Source: Pelomonas nitida (GTDB lineage Bacteria > Pseudomonadota > Gammaproteobacteria > Burkholderiales > Burkholderiaceae_C). From it: a DNA stretch of 64,000 bases. Location of the stretch: contig NZ_JBIGIA010000012.1 in NCBI RefSeq assembly GCF_043555975.1, forward strand, positions 124,001 to 188,000. The letters run 5' to 3'. The notes beneath the pieces are model-generated. The model was not told the origin of the DNA. It saw nothing but the letters and a program-made list of their open reading frames with translations, and ran no database searches. The stretch's first letter is position 1. The number at the start of each line of letters is the position of its first letter. Position numbers and translations under genes: made by a program. Positions 1-9,210 of this stretch are shown here, one piece after another.

Positions 1-1117
1 AACTTGGTCAGGTTTTACACGCTGGTGGCTATTGGACGTTCCCGTCACCAAGGTGCGGACAGACGCCTCGAAGGAGGCTCCCGCAAGCACGCAATAGACG
101 AGCTCACTGCTTGCAGCTTCGCGCGCAACCCAGGGCAGAAATTCGGTGGAGCAGACGGCCGTTTCGCCTATACGTGAAGGTAACCAGACGCGAGGAATGT
201 GCGGATTTAACTTCGACTGAAGAACAGCGCCGGCCGGTACCCGCGTCTTGTTGCTCTTGATGGTCTCACCACGCTCGAATACTGGCAGTTGCTCCGCGTC
301 AAAGGCGGGAAGGCTGTAGTGCTCGAACTCCTCGTCCGGCGCGGCGAGCGGGTTGACTGAGCCCTTCGCCAACTCGGCGAGGTCACCGAACTTTCCAAGC
401 CTCCACCCCTTCGGAATTAACCCCTGCGCCGATTCCTCGAACTCTGCGGGGAACAGCACCGCCGTGGCGGCGTCCATGCCGTCAGGCTCACGGTTCTCGG
501 CCTTGGCCCGCACCGGGTCGAAGTCGATGAACCAGCTCTTGAACAGGGCTTGGGCGATGGATTCGAGGGTGGCGTTGGTTTGGCGCAGGAGGTCGATGCG
601 GCTCTCCAACGCGTCTAGTACTGTTGCGGCCTCTTCCTGAACTTGAATTGCTGGAAGGTCGAACTCGAAGTCACAGATTCGCGACGGCGACGTGTGCCTC
701 ACCGTGGAGCCGGTCGCTGACCCGACAACCCATGCTCGGTACTCGGAAGTACGCATGAGGTAATGCAGCCAAGCCTTCGAGACCTTCTTTGGCTGAAGCA
801 CCTCTACAAGGCCGACTCGCTGGTTGTGAAGATACCGCCGTTGATGATGCTTCGGCACGACCGCGCCATAGCCCAAAGTGTCTGCCGCTCGGCTCAGGTC
901 GGTCATGGTGACGACCAAGCTTCCTGGCTTAAGGATGTACTCCTCCGGCACCGGGCCGCGATAGAACTTCAGCTTGGTGTCTTGAAACCCCCCTCCAATC
1001 GCGAAGTTACCTGGCGTCAGCAATACATCTGACGTCGGCTCGTCGACGAAGTGCTCGCCCTTGAAGGCGAATCCATGCTTCACACGGATGAGGTCACTGA
1101 GCTTCACGCGGACGCCC

Positions 1118-1128
<11 letters not shown>
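1..1128 (-). CDS. hsdS: Type I restriction-modification specificity subunit HsdS (C-terminus outside window)
   Basis: The specificity subunit of a type I restriction-modification enzyme chooses the DNA sequence that is methylated or cut. The frame is open from an ATG at 1128 to the window edge (376 codons), so the C-terminus is missing. The ATG overlaps the end of hsdM by 11 bases, which supports translational coupling; an in-frame GTG at 1107 is an alternative start. The visible protein has a first target-recognition region (residues 1 to about 150), a helical conserved region around residues 155-190 (RIDLLRQTNATLESIAQALF, then FKSWFIDFDPV), and a second recognition region ending in a VTGTSNSHQRV-like stretch. 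This layout is typical of HsdS. The DNA target cannot be predicted. Confidence is high for the family. Confidence 0.93.
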
Positions 1129-2710
<1,582 letters not shown>

Positions 2711-3000
2711 TCAAACTCGGTCGGATATCCCCGACCGCATCCCTGATATTTGTCCATGAATGTAACGGGCATTACCGCCTTCAGAGCCAGTGGAAGTGCG
2801 AGGGTCGTGATGCTCACCTCCTGATGGTTAACCATCGCCCGGCCGGCAGGCTTACCAGGCATCAAGCGACGGAGCTTTTCAATAGCGCCCTGCGACGGGA
2901 AGAGTTCCGATAGGAGGTGGTTTTAGCCCCCCCTGCCGGATATAAAACTGCGTGGGCTCCGCCACCCCCTTCATACACAGGGACGCGACTTGGAGGGGGG
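2711..3000. other. Intergenic region between hsdM and the primase-like gene
   Basis: No convincing gene is seen. Besides the inverted repeat next to hsdM, a perfect 14-base palindrome GATGGTTAACCATC lies at 2823-2836. It could be a regulator site in the hsdM promoter region. Confidence 0.4.
2718..2737. promoter_or_regulatory. Inverted repeat just upstream of hsdM
   Basis: CGGTCGG and CCGACCG are separated by six bases and end eight bases before the hsdM start codon. The position suits an operator or a hairpin over the ribosome-binding region. Its function is inferred from position only. Confidence 0.35.
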
Positions 3001-4431
3001 TCAACTTTTTGCGTACGTTCGCGCCGTATTGATGGAGACACCCAGCTCAGCTGAGATTTGACGCATCGTGCTTCCCGCAGCCAGCAGTTGTCTCGCCGAC
3101 ATCTTCTGGAGTTCGCGCTGAGCTCGCACCTCGGCCAGCGTCGGTCGACCTGCCTCGCGGCGCTTCTCGGCGTGACGCTCAGCATTGCGCCGCCTCGACT
3201 CGGCCTCGCTCAGGATGGCCCTCATCTGCCGCTCCTCGGCTGGCTCAATTTGGAGCCTTTCGACCAAGGTGGCGTTCTTGAAGACGTACCTTGGGTCGAC
3301 GTCCTTCCCTTCGAAATGGACCTTCTCCCCGCGGGCCGCTTTGGCGGCTCGCTGCAGCGCAGCGCTCGTCTTCGCGAGTAGCTTTTCTTCGGTCCAGTCG
3401 GGCACGAACTCTCTGCCCAAGCTGAGCACCTCGCTCTCCAAGCTGGTGACATACACAGAATGGGCCAGAAAGCACGAGGACAGGAACATGAAGTTGTCGC
3501 GCTGCCCGTCGGGAACCCCTTGCTTATCCCAGCCCCTGAGCTCAACCAGGCGGCGCAGGTCTTGCAAGCGATTCCAGTTGAGGTGTGCTGCGGACAAGCG
3601 ATGGCCGCCAAACAACCTGCTGGTCTTACCAGTACCTGCCTGAGCTTCCAAAAGCAGCGAGCGGTCCGGCTGCTCGTCGTTGGCCGCGTCCATGATGCGC
3701 CCGACTTGGAATCCTTCGTCGCGGCTCACCGACAGCTGTTTGATGCGGTCCCTGCTGAGCGGCAGCACACGCTCAGCCAAGTCATCGAAGCACCACCCAA
3801 TCTGCCCGTTCGTCAGGCGCATGCTGCCGCCCGCCACGGTGCTTGCACGGTGAAGGATGTGCACAACGGTTCCAGAGGCCTTGTTGATGGTGCCTTCCAG
3901 GCGCAGCACGCGCGACGCATCTATCGAGTTCCTGTCAGCGCCAAACTCGCTCAACTGCGCGACGAGCTCGCGCTGCACGGCCTGCCATCTGGGAAGTCCG
4001 GCCTGGGGTACCGGGGTTGAAAGCAGCCATTTGAGATGCAGCCCTCGCCCCGAACTCAGAACAAGGCTGGGCTCAGGTAGACCGAGGTCTTCCAGAGTCA
4101 TGATGACCAGGCCGCACAGGTGGGCGGGACTCATGTGCTTCAGATGGTCTTTGCTGTAGGTATCCAAGTCGCTGAAAACGACGGGCATACGCAGGAGATT
4201 GACGGTTCGCCGATTTGCCCGGGAGAACACGCCCTGACTGATGTAGTGCGCGTCGGCATCCGGACGAAGGTTCTGCAGCGCGTCAGCAAGTGTCGCCAGC
4301 GATGTAGACCCCTCCGTCCATTGCTTACCGCGTTTGGAGTCCAGCGAAACGAAACCGAACTTCGATGTGTCGTGATACAGGAAGGGCTCTGCCTCGGCCC
4401 AGGACCGAGAGTGCGCAAGAGAAGAGGACAT
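3001..4431 (-). CDS. Primase-like plasmid/island replication protein with C-terminal HTH
   Basis: A 476-residue protein that resembles archaeo-eukaryotic-type (RepB-like) primases of plasmids and integrative elements. The supporting motifs are a hydrophobic strand ending in FSDLD (about residue 87) and a later LVLSSGRGLHLKWLL segment (about residues 122-136), the usual acidic and SGxGxH metal/nucleotide-binding positions. A short GTGKT sequence near residue 267 (EAQAGTGKTSRLFG) resembles a P-loop fragment, but no full helicase domain follows. The C-terminus is basic and helical and ends in a homeodomain-like helix-turn-helix (MRQISAELGVSINTARTYAKS). Its role is probably element replication or copy control. 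It stands alone on the minus strand, upstream of hsdM. The family call is moderate and the exact role unknown. Confidence 0.6.
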   Translation of the reverse strand: MSSSLAHSRSWAEAEPFLYHDTSKFGFVSLDSKRGKQWTEGSTSLATLADALQNLRPDADAHYISQGVFSRANRRTVNLLRMPVVFSDLDTYSKDHLKHMSPAHLCGLVIMTLEDLGLPEPSLVLSSGRGLHLKWLLSTPVPQAGLPRWQAVQRELVAQLSEFGADRNSIDASRVLRLEGTINKASGTVVHILHRASTVAGGSMRLTNGQIGWCFDDLAERVLPLSRDRIKQLSVSRDEGFQVGRIMDAANDEQPDRSLLLEAQAGTGKTSRLFGGHRLSAAHLNWNRLQDLRRLVELRGWDKQGVPDGQRDNFMFLSSCFLAHSVYVTSLESEVLSLGREFVPDWTEEKLLAKTSAALQRAAKAARGEKVHFEGKDVDPRYVFKNATLVERLQIEPAEERQMRAILSEAESRRRNAERHAEKRREAGRPTLAEVRAQRELQKMSARQLLAAGSTMRQISAELGVSINTARTYAKS

Positions 4432-4742
4432 ATGGGCTCCGCGTGATGGCGGATAAAAGCCCGGTTGCTACACATTTCATTGGCTACCCCGCCACGCCCC
4501 GAACCGATGCCTGCCAAGACAAAACGGTTCGGGGCTTTGTTTTAGGCCCACATCGTGCGGGCCATATGTGCGTGTAGCCATCGCGGTTTTAGCTTCCAAA
4601 AACAGGAAGCAGGCTCTCGGCGGAACCAATTTCACAAACCCTTCGCCACGGATATTTCCGCAAGGAGCATTGCGAGTCCAGAAGGCTAAAACATCGCACT
4701 AGACCCCTTGGGCAATGTAGCTCTCTTACCAAGAAGGTCGAA
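4432..4742. other. Intergenic region with two hairpins upstream of the primase-like gene
   Basis: No gene is seen. One inverted repeat pairs CCCCGAACCG at 4497-4506 with CGGTTCGGGG at 4525-4534 and is followed by a T-rich run (4535-4543), so it could act as a plus-strand terminator. A second, GGCCC/GGGCC, spans about 4545-4563. Their closeness to a replication-type gene leaves a regulatory or origin role open. Confidence 0.4.
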
Positions 4743-5060
4743 ATGTTTGCAATCATGAGAATATTTGTCAGTTCCGCCGCTGGCACCGAATCGCTTTACT
4801 TCACCAAATGGCTTTGCTCCGCCCAACTCGGGGAAGGCTCTAGCGTCTTGCTGGAGGGCTCGTCCTCCCACGACACAGAGGACGACACTTGGAATTCCGA
4901 CGCCAATCTTCGGCATCCACTCGAATCTGAATCAGGGGATACCGAACAAATAGCGCTGCTTGAATTCGAAATGGAGCAAGCTTGCGCATTTCACGTGGGC
5001 GCGGAAATTCACGCTCGCCTTATGGATGGGACTTTAACGCCAACACAATTTAACGCCTAA
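4743..5060 (+). CDS. Small acidic protein of unknown function, copy 1 of a tandem pair
   Basis: A 105-residue acidic protein that I do not recognise. It starts at an ATG preceded by AAGAAGG at good spacing. It is paralogous to the gene 220 bases downstream: both share the order MFxI, a TES motif, WLCS, an ExxxxVLxEG segment, an ED-rich stretch and a C-terminal VGxEIxxRLxxG. There is no signal peptide and no membrane segment. The lower GC and more A/T-ending codons than the flanking chromosome agree with island DNA. A hairpin terminator at 5092-5114 follows. Confidence 0.6.
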   Translation: MFAIMRIFVSSAAGTESLYFTKWLCSAQLGEGSSVLLEGSSSHDTEDDTWNSDANLRHPLESESGDTEQIALLEFEMEQACAFHVGAEIHARLMDGTLTPTQFNA

Positions 5061-5091
5061 TTTAGGCTACACGCCTGTCTGGCGGACTTTC

Positions 5092-5114
5092 AAAGCTCCC
5101 TCTCGGGAGCTTTT
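5092..5114 (+). terminator. Intrinsic terminator after copy 1 of the acidic protein
   Basis: AAGCTCCC pairs with GGGAGCTT around a four-base loop and is followed by a short T run, 32 bases after the stop codon. Confidence 0.7.
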
Positions 5115-5282
5115 CCATGCCCACAAAATACACGGTCGAGCGGATTGACATTAGCTTTCTGGGCACGGTCATTTCTCCCATGAGATATGTACCACCTTGA
5201 ATTCAACGCACGCGTATCCTCAAGAGGCTAAAACCGGGAGCTTGACAAATTAGGCGTTCCGCCTGCTCAGAGAGGAAATAGC

Positions 5283-5603
5283 ATGTTTGAAATCAAGGAA
5301 ATATCGGTCACTAGCGCCACAAACACCGAGTCGATTCAAGTTGCACAGTGGCTATGTTCAATTGAACTGGACGACGCGCTCACCGTCCTTATCGAGGGTC
5401 GTTCGGCACACAACATCGAAGACGAGGAGGACTGGTACAGCAACGCGACCATTCGTTATCCGGCCAGCGCGAAAGCATGCGACATCCACCTGCTGGATTT
5501 GGTCGGATGTGATGTCGAGAATGAATGCGCGCTTCGTGTAGGCACGGAAATCCAGACGCGGCTCCTGAACGGCAGTATTTCGTCGATGGCCAAGCGGGTT
5601 TAG
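5283..5603 (+). CDS. Small acidic protein of unknown function, copy 2 of a tandem pair
   Basis: A 106-residue acidic protein and the diverged paralogue of the preceding small gene. Shared positions include an N-terminal MFxI, TES near residue 16, WLCS near residue 25, a VLIEGRSAH segment, an acidic ED run and a C-terminal VGTEIQTRLLNG. The ATG has an AGAGGA ribosome-binding site. It has its own terminator at 5627-5652. The pair probably arose by tandem duplication inside the island. The function is unknown; no transmembrane or catalytic motif is visible. Confidence 0.62.
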   Translation: MFEIKEISVTSATNTESIQVAQWLCSIELDDALTVLIEGRSAHNIEDEEDWYSNATIRYPASAKACDIHLLDLVGCDVENECALRVGTEIQTRLLNGSISSMAKRV

Positions 5604-5626
5604 TCAGCGCCCGGCCCTCATCATTC

Positions 5627-5652
5627 AAAAAGCCCCTCAGGGGGCTTCTTTT
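5627..5652 (+). terminator. Intrinsic terminator after copy 2 of the acidic protein
   Basis: AAGCCCC (5630-5636) pairs with GGGGCTT (5641-5647). It is flanked by A and T runs, so it may work in both directions. Confidence 0.75.
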
Positions 5653-5728
5653 CGCGCGCTCATGAAGGCTGAGGAAGCTTTCGTGAGCTGGCTTTTAGCG
5701 CATCAACCCCAAGGGCGTGAACAACGAA

Positions 5729-5752
5729 AAGGCCCGCATCGCTGCGGGCCTT
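5729..5752 (-). terminator. Intrinsic terminator after the hipBA-associated gene
   Basis: A perfect ten-base stem AAGGCCCGCA/TGCGGGCCTT with a four-base loop begins a few bases beyond the stop codon of the minus-strand 256-codon gene. Confidence 0.8.
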
Positions 5753-5755
5753 AAA

Positions 5756-6526
5756 TTACGGACGCATCGCTACCTCGTTGAGCAGTCCGGCAAAAGTGCT
5801 TCTCGAAGGCTCCAAGTCATGCGGCAGAAGCGGCGAAAAGCTCTCACGGGGAGCATGCCCGTCAGCCACTGCGTCCCGCAAGCGCCACCGCCCATCCATC
5901 AGAGACGCCAAGCCGGCCACCATCGAAAGATAGCCTCCGCGCTCTGCGGCCATGCCCTCGCCTTCATTCAGGTGCGAAATGAGTCCGAGGTCAATTTCAA
6001 GACCCAGGACAGCGCCCGGCGCGGCGCCGAGATAGCGCAAGGCCAAGAGCACTGTGCGCCGCTGCCCCAGTTCCCGAAGCCAACTCTCCACCTCACTCGC
6101 GGCAAGCGGCAGGACGATTTGGTGCTGCCAGCCAGGGGCAGTCAACCTCAACACGAGATGACGGCCGACATCCTCCACAGCGACCTCGGTCAGATGCATG
6201 GCCGGCGGGACCCGCGCTGCACACAACTGTTCCCACAGGTCCCGGTGCACGGTCGAAGACAAGACCCATGGGCCATTCCTCGAACCATCTATGGGGTCAC
6301 CAGGACCGGCCGCCGCATCTCGCTCCAGGGAGCTGAGACCGAAGCACCCTCTTGCCACGAGCCCCATGCCGCTGATAAGCGCTTCTCTAAGAACGCTAGA
6401 TTTCACGTTTGACCTTTGTTGCACGCCGGGTTGGCGCACAACGTGTAGCCACGGCGTGCCTTCGATAGCTCGTTGGACGAATCGCGCCGCTACGTTGACC
6501 TGGAAGCCTCCAGGCCTTGTTTCCAA
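5756..6526 (-). CDS. Hypothetical protein, third gene of the hipBA locus
   Basis: A 256-residue protein of unknown function encoded directly after hipA on the same strand. The longest start overlaps the hipA end by 37 bases, so a later start is possible. There is no signal peptide or clear membrane helix. The middle part (about residues 85-180) looks like a folded mixed domain with PWVLSSTVHRDLWEQL and a long helix SEVESWLRELGQRRTVLLALRYL. The C-terminus ends LLPHDLEPSRSTFAGLLNEV. Overlap with hipA and a shared downstream terminator suggest one transcript with hipB-hipA. I do not recognise the family. It could be an accessory or immunity-like factor, which is inference only. Confidence 0.6.
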   Translation of the reverse strand: METRPGGFQVNVAARFVQRAIEGTPWLHVVRQPGVQQRSNVKSSVLREALISGMGLVARGCFGLSSLERDAAAGPGDPIDGSRNGPWVLSSTVHRDLWEQLCAARVPPAMHLTEVAVEDVGRHLVLRLTAPGWQHQIVLPLAASEVESWLRELGQRRTVLLALRYLGAAPGAVLGLEIDLGLISHLNEGEGMAAERGGYLSMVAGLASLMDGRWRLRDAVADGHAPRESFSPLLPHDLEPSRSTFAGLLNEVAMRP

Positions 6527-7842
6527 CGCTGCGCCTGTGCTCGGACGCCCGCGAACACGGCTTCCGCCGTGCGTGGAGGGAACTCAGCTGGAAGTTTTGC
6601 CTGCACAGCGGCTATTGCCGGCTCGACTCGTTGCATTGTTGTCAGCATGTCTTCCCACACGCCATCGACCCCAGCCTTTGCGGCAACGCCGTGCCAGTGG
6701 CGCGTCTGGATGCTGTGAAGTGTGTAGTGGACGTTCTTGGACCGGATGGCCATGGCGAGCTTTGCGGCCCGCCACGGCACCTGATTGGCGGCTTCACCAA
6801 CGACGGGCCACACGGAAATGACGTCGTAGAGCGGCGTCATGCGATAGCGCCCGTCTGGCAACAGAAACACCGAGAAGTTCTTGGCGTGCCCATCCGTTGC
6901 AGCCAGCAGCCAGAAAGCCAATTGCGTGCAAAGGAAGTTGGAGAGGTCCGACCTCGGGGCCTGGCTGGCCAGAATGATTTGCGCGCAACGCTGCATGCCC
7001 GGCCCGCCGCTGCTTTCGTACTTGGCGCTTGATGGCAGGCCCAAGACCTGACAGAAGTCCTCTTGCGGTAGCCGCGCAATCCAGCGCTGACCATCGGAGG
7101 GCCGAGTGGCCCAAGCCCTGTCGAAGCGCTCCACCACCAAAGCCATCTGCCCGCCAAAGCGAGCCATCTCCGTGTTCGCCACCGGCAGGCCCAGCTCTTT
7201 CAAGAACTGAGCACAGAGCCATTCGTTCTGCACAGAATGGGTCAGGTCCAGGCGCCGACCGCCCACCAAGCCCAACGGCAACTTGATGATGTGAGTGGTC
7301 GGCGTTGCGCCCAGCGGCTTGCACCATTGGCCGTCCAGGCGCAGCAGGGCGGTTTTCTCTTGCGCCCCGGCGATGGAGATGCGGAAGTCGTCCACATTCT
7401 GGTCCGCGCCCAAGCCCGGGCTACCTACGACGCCGTGCAGGTGCTGCTCGATGGCCGCGTCGCTCATCGGCTCGCACTCGACGTTGTCGAAGCCGGTTGG
7501 TGCCCTATCAGGCGGCAGCAACTGCACTGCGCCCACGCAGTCCCTTCCTATCGCTTGCAGCAGTTCAAACGCCTCCGTGGAGTTCGTCTTGAAGCGCGTG
7601 GCGACACGCCGGCGAATCCGGTCGTCGTCTGGCAGGAGATTGTCGAAATAGTTGACGACGAGCTCGCCAGAAACCGTCCGGTCCGGGGTGATGGGCATGG
7701 ACAAGGACAGCGGTCGCACTCGGGGCGAGCTCAACCAAGTGCTGTCGTACGTGAAGCGGTGGTTCCCGGTTCGGCCGCGATGCCAAACGCCCACATGCTC
7801 GCCGTTCATCCAGACCCAAAGTTCGCGCAGCTTCTCAGCCAT
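6490..7842 (-). CDS. hipA: HipA family serine/threonine kinase toxin
   Basis: The toxin half of a HipBA toxin-antitoxin module, 450 residues, close to E. coli HipA (440). Known HipA kinases phosphorylate aminoacyl-tRNA synthetases and so slow growth. The N-terminal HipA-1 domain covers about residues 1-110. The kinase core has the P-loop-like ISIAGAQEKTAL (155-166), a candidate ATP-binding lysine in IIKLPLG (188), VVERFDR (236-242), the catalytic segment TDGHAKNFS with Asp317, and the metal-binding LYDVIS with Asp340. All key positions look intact, so the toxin is predicted active. The gene lies 24 bases downstream of the HipB-like antitoxin and is overlapped by an unknown third gene. Confidence 0.95.
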   Translation of the reverse strand: MAEKLRELWVWMNGEHVGVWHRGRTGNHRFTYDSTWLSSPRVRPLSLSMPITPDRTVSGELVVNYFDNLLPDDDRIRRRVATRFKTNSTEAFELLQAIGRDCVGAVQLLPPDRAPTGFDNVECEPMSDAAIEQHLHGVVGSPGLGADQNVDDFRISIAGAQEKTALLRLDGQWCKPLGATPTTHIIKLPLGLVGGRRLDLTHSVQNEWLCAQFLKELGLPVANTEMARFGGQMALVVERFDRAWATRPSDGQRWIARLPQEDFCQVLGLPSSAKYESSGGPGMQRCAQIILASQAPRSDLSNFLCTQLAFWLLAATDGHAKNFSVFLLPDGRYRMTPLYDVISVWPVVGEAANQVPWRAAKLAMAIRSKNVHYTLHSIQTRHWHGVAAKAGVDGVWEDMLTTMQRVEPAIAAVQAKLPAEFPPRTAEAVFAGVRAQAQRWKQGLEASRST

Positions 7843-7866
7843 GAAGAGCCCTCAAGCGCAAAGAGC

Positions 7867-8208
7867 TCACCATTGGCCCTTGGGAGAGTCCGACTCGTCG
7901 CCAGGAACAGGAGGCGCAGTTGCAACGTCCTCGACGCGCGGCGTGCCCCCACCCTGCTCAACGCTTGCGACGGAAGCTGCATCTGTTGGAGCCTGCCCAT
8001 CTCTCACGACCAATTGCGCATTGAGTCGAGCCAGAACCTGCAGCAATTGCTCAACGCTCACCGCACCCGGATTCGCTTCAATGTCGGCGATGCGGGATTG
8101 GCCGACCCCCAGCCGCTTGGCGAGGTCAGCCTGCGTCATGCCACGCGCCTTGCGCAGGGAGCGCAGGTACTGCTTGAGCTGCCCAATGATGGCGACGGGG
8201 TAGTCCAT
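7867..8208 (-). CDS. hipB: HipB-like antitoxin, Xre-family transcriptional regulator
   Basis: A 113-residue protein with an N-terminal Xre/Cro helix-turn-helix (residues about 10-62: LKQYLRSLRKARGMTQADLAKRL, then VGQSRIADIEANPG), followed by a loose, negatively charged tail. This is the usual antitoxin of HipA, which it binds while repressing its own promoter. Directly upstream (8219-8317) are four 18-base operator-like palindromes at a constant 27-base spacing, strong evidence for cooperative autoregulation. The gap to hipA is 24 bases. Confidence is high from fold, neighbour and operators. Confidence 0.93.
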   Translation of the reverse strand: MDYPVAIIGQLKQYLRSLRKARGMTQADLAKRLGVGQSRIADIEANPGAVSVEQLLQVLARLNAQLVVRDGQAPTDAASVASVEQGGGTPRVEDVATAPPVPGDESDSPKGQW

Positions 8209-8218
8209 GGCTGCAGCT

Positions 8219-8317
8219 TATCTCCCAAGGGCGATATTTGCAATATATCTCCTTAAGAAGATATTTTCTAAAAATCTCCTAAAGGCGATATTCTCACTAA
8301 ATCGCTCTTAACCGATA
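8219..8317. promoter_or_regulatory. Four phased HipB-type operators
   Basis: Four 18-base near-palindromes of the form (T/A)ATC-N10-GATA start at 8219, 8246, 8273 and 8300, exactly 27 bases apart. The second, TATCTCCTTAAGAAGATA, is the most symmetric. E. coli HipB operators have the same length (TATCC-N8-GGATA). The nearest operator begins 11 bases upstream of the hipB start codon, so bound repressor would cover the promoter. Confidence 0.85.
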
Positions 8318-8352
8318 ACGGATGGGTCGAGTGTGCCCAACGCAAGCACCCA

Positions 8353-8742
8353 TCAAGCCTCTTCCAAGGCAATGCTGGCCTGGGCCTGAGCTTGAAGCTT
8401 GGCCAGTTCACGCTCGACGATGCTTTGAGCCTCCTTGGTCGCCCTCCTCCTGGGACCCGAGGACTTCAGGAGACCAGCCTCCACAACATCGATGTGCGGA
8501 GCGTCAGCCGGCTCCACAGGGGCGGACATGGAAGCCCGGTCGGACATCGGCTCCGGCCCCGTCGCTTTGAGGTACTGGTCGAGCCAGCCATAGAAGCAGT
8601 CTGGGTGCCAGAGAACGCCGCGGCCGAGGTGTTTCGGGGCCGGAATCCGGCCCTCTTGGACCCAGTTATCGACAGTACGGAGAGAGACATCAAGCAAGTC
8701 AGCGATGTCTTGTCTGTGAAGTGGCTTGAAGGGGGCGGTCAT
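8353..8742 (-). CDS. AlpA/MerR-like helix-turn-helix DNA-binding protein
   Basis: A 129-residue protein with an N-terminal winged helix-turn-helix of the AlpA/excisionase type (residues about 8-50: LHRQDIADLLDVSLRTVDNW, then RIPAPKHLGRGVLWHPD). The C-terminus is a charged helical tail (RRRATKEAQSIVERELAKLQ). Proteins of this kind near an attachment site often act as excision directionality factors or regulators of integrase genes. This one is the last gene before the tRNA-Pro fragment, which fits that role. No integrase is visible in the window, so the excisionase role is inference. Confidence 0.7.
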   Translation of the reverse strand: MTAPFKPLHRQDIADLLDVSLRTVDNWVQEGRIPAPKHLGRGVLWHPDCFYGWLDQYLKATGPEPMSDRASMSAPVEPADAPHIDVVEAGLLKSSGPRRRATKEAQSIVERELAKLQAQAQASIALEEA

Positions 8743-9112
8743 GAGAAACCTTGGCTGTGGACACCCCGAGTCAAGCTAGAAAGTTTTAGTCAAGGGTTGG
8801 CGGCAGCCGGCGGTTTCAGGCCTCGACCAAGCACGTCTCGATGGACAAACAGTGTCCCGCCAAAGCCTCGACCGCCGGCCGTGCTGTATGCGGCGGGAGC
8901 GTCCTTCGTTGGCCTGGCACAGCGCCGAAAGTGCTACTTTTATAGGCAACCGTAGGGACCAAATCAGTGGCAAATCAGTGGCAGATGGCGCATTTCTGCC
9001 ACTGCATGCAGGTGCGCGCAACGACGCGCAGCAAAACGCAAGTTGTTGATTTAAAATGACTTGGCTATTTTCTAGGAGCACGCAGAAGCTCAAAAATAGA
9101 AGTCATGACCCA
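8743..9112. other. Island end region with tandem 11-base repeats
   Basis: No gene is seen. An 11-base unit AAATCAGTGGC occurs twice in tandem at 8961-8971 and 8972-8982, about 130 bases inside the tRNA-fragment boundary. Its position suits integrase arm-type or accessory protein binding sites of an integrative element, but this is inferred only from location. Confidence 0.4.
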
Positions 9113-9113
9113 T

Positions 9114-9157
9114 TCGGGACGTAGAGGCCGGAGGTTCGAATCCTCTCACCCCGACCA
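9114..9157 (+). other. Island attachment site: 3' fragment of tRNA-Pro(CGG)
   Basis: The sequence from the anticodon loop (TTCGGGA) through the 3' anticodon stem CGTAG, the T arm GGAGG-TTCGAAT-CCTCT, the acceptor strand CACCCCG and ACCA matches the 3' 44 bases of a proline tRNA. The 5' half is absent: the bases before the loop (GACCCA) cannot pair with CGTAG. This is the classic duplicate left by site-specific integration into a tRNA 3' end. The orientation implies that the element and the intact tRNA lie to the left. The DNA to the right begins with a terminator, as expected downstream of a tRNA gene. Confidence 0.85.
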
Positions 9158-9184
9158 GAATTTCCTTGTTTATCAAGGACCTGC

Positions 9185-9210
9185 AAAAGCCGCGGACTCC
9201 GCGGCTTTTT
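9185..9210 (+). terminator. Intrinsic terminator, original tRNA-Pro terminator
   Basis: AAAAGCCGCGG and CCGCGGCTTTTT form a strong stem 28 bases after the tRNA fragment. It would have ended the tRNA-Pro transcript before the island inserted. Confidence 0.8.

Noticed and set aside
2862..3185. A 107-codon minus-strand frame overlapping the 3' end of the primase-like gene
   Set aside because: It is out of frame with the longer gene, has no recognisable domain and shows a composition typical of a shadow frame.
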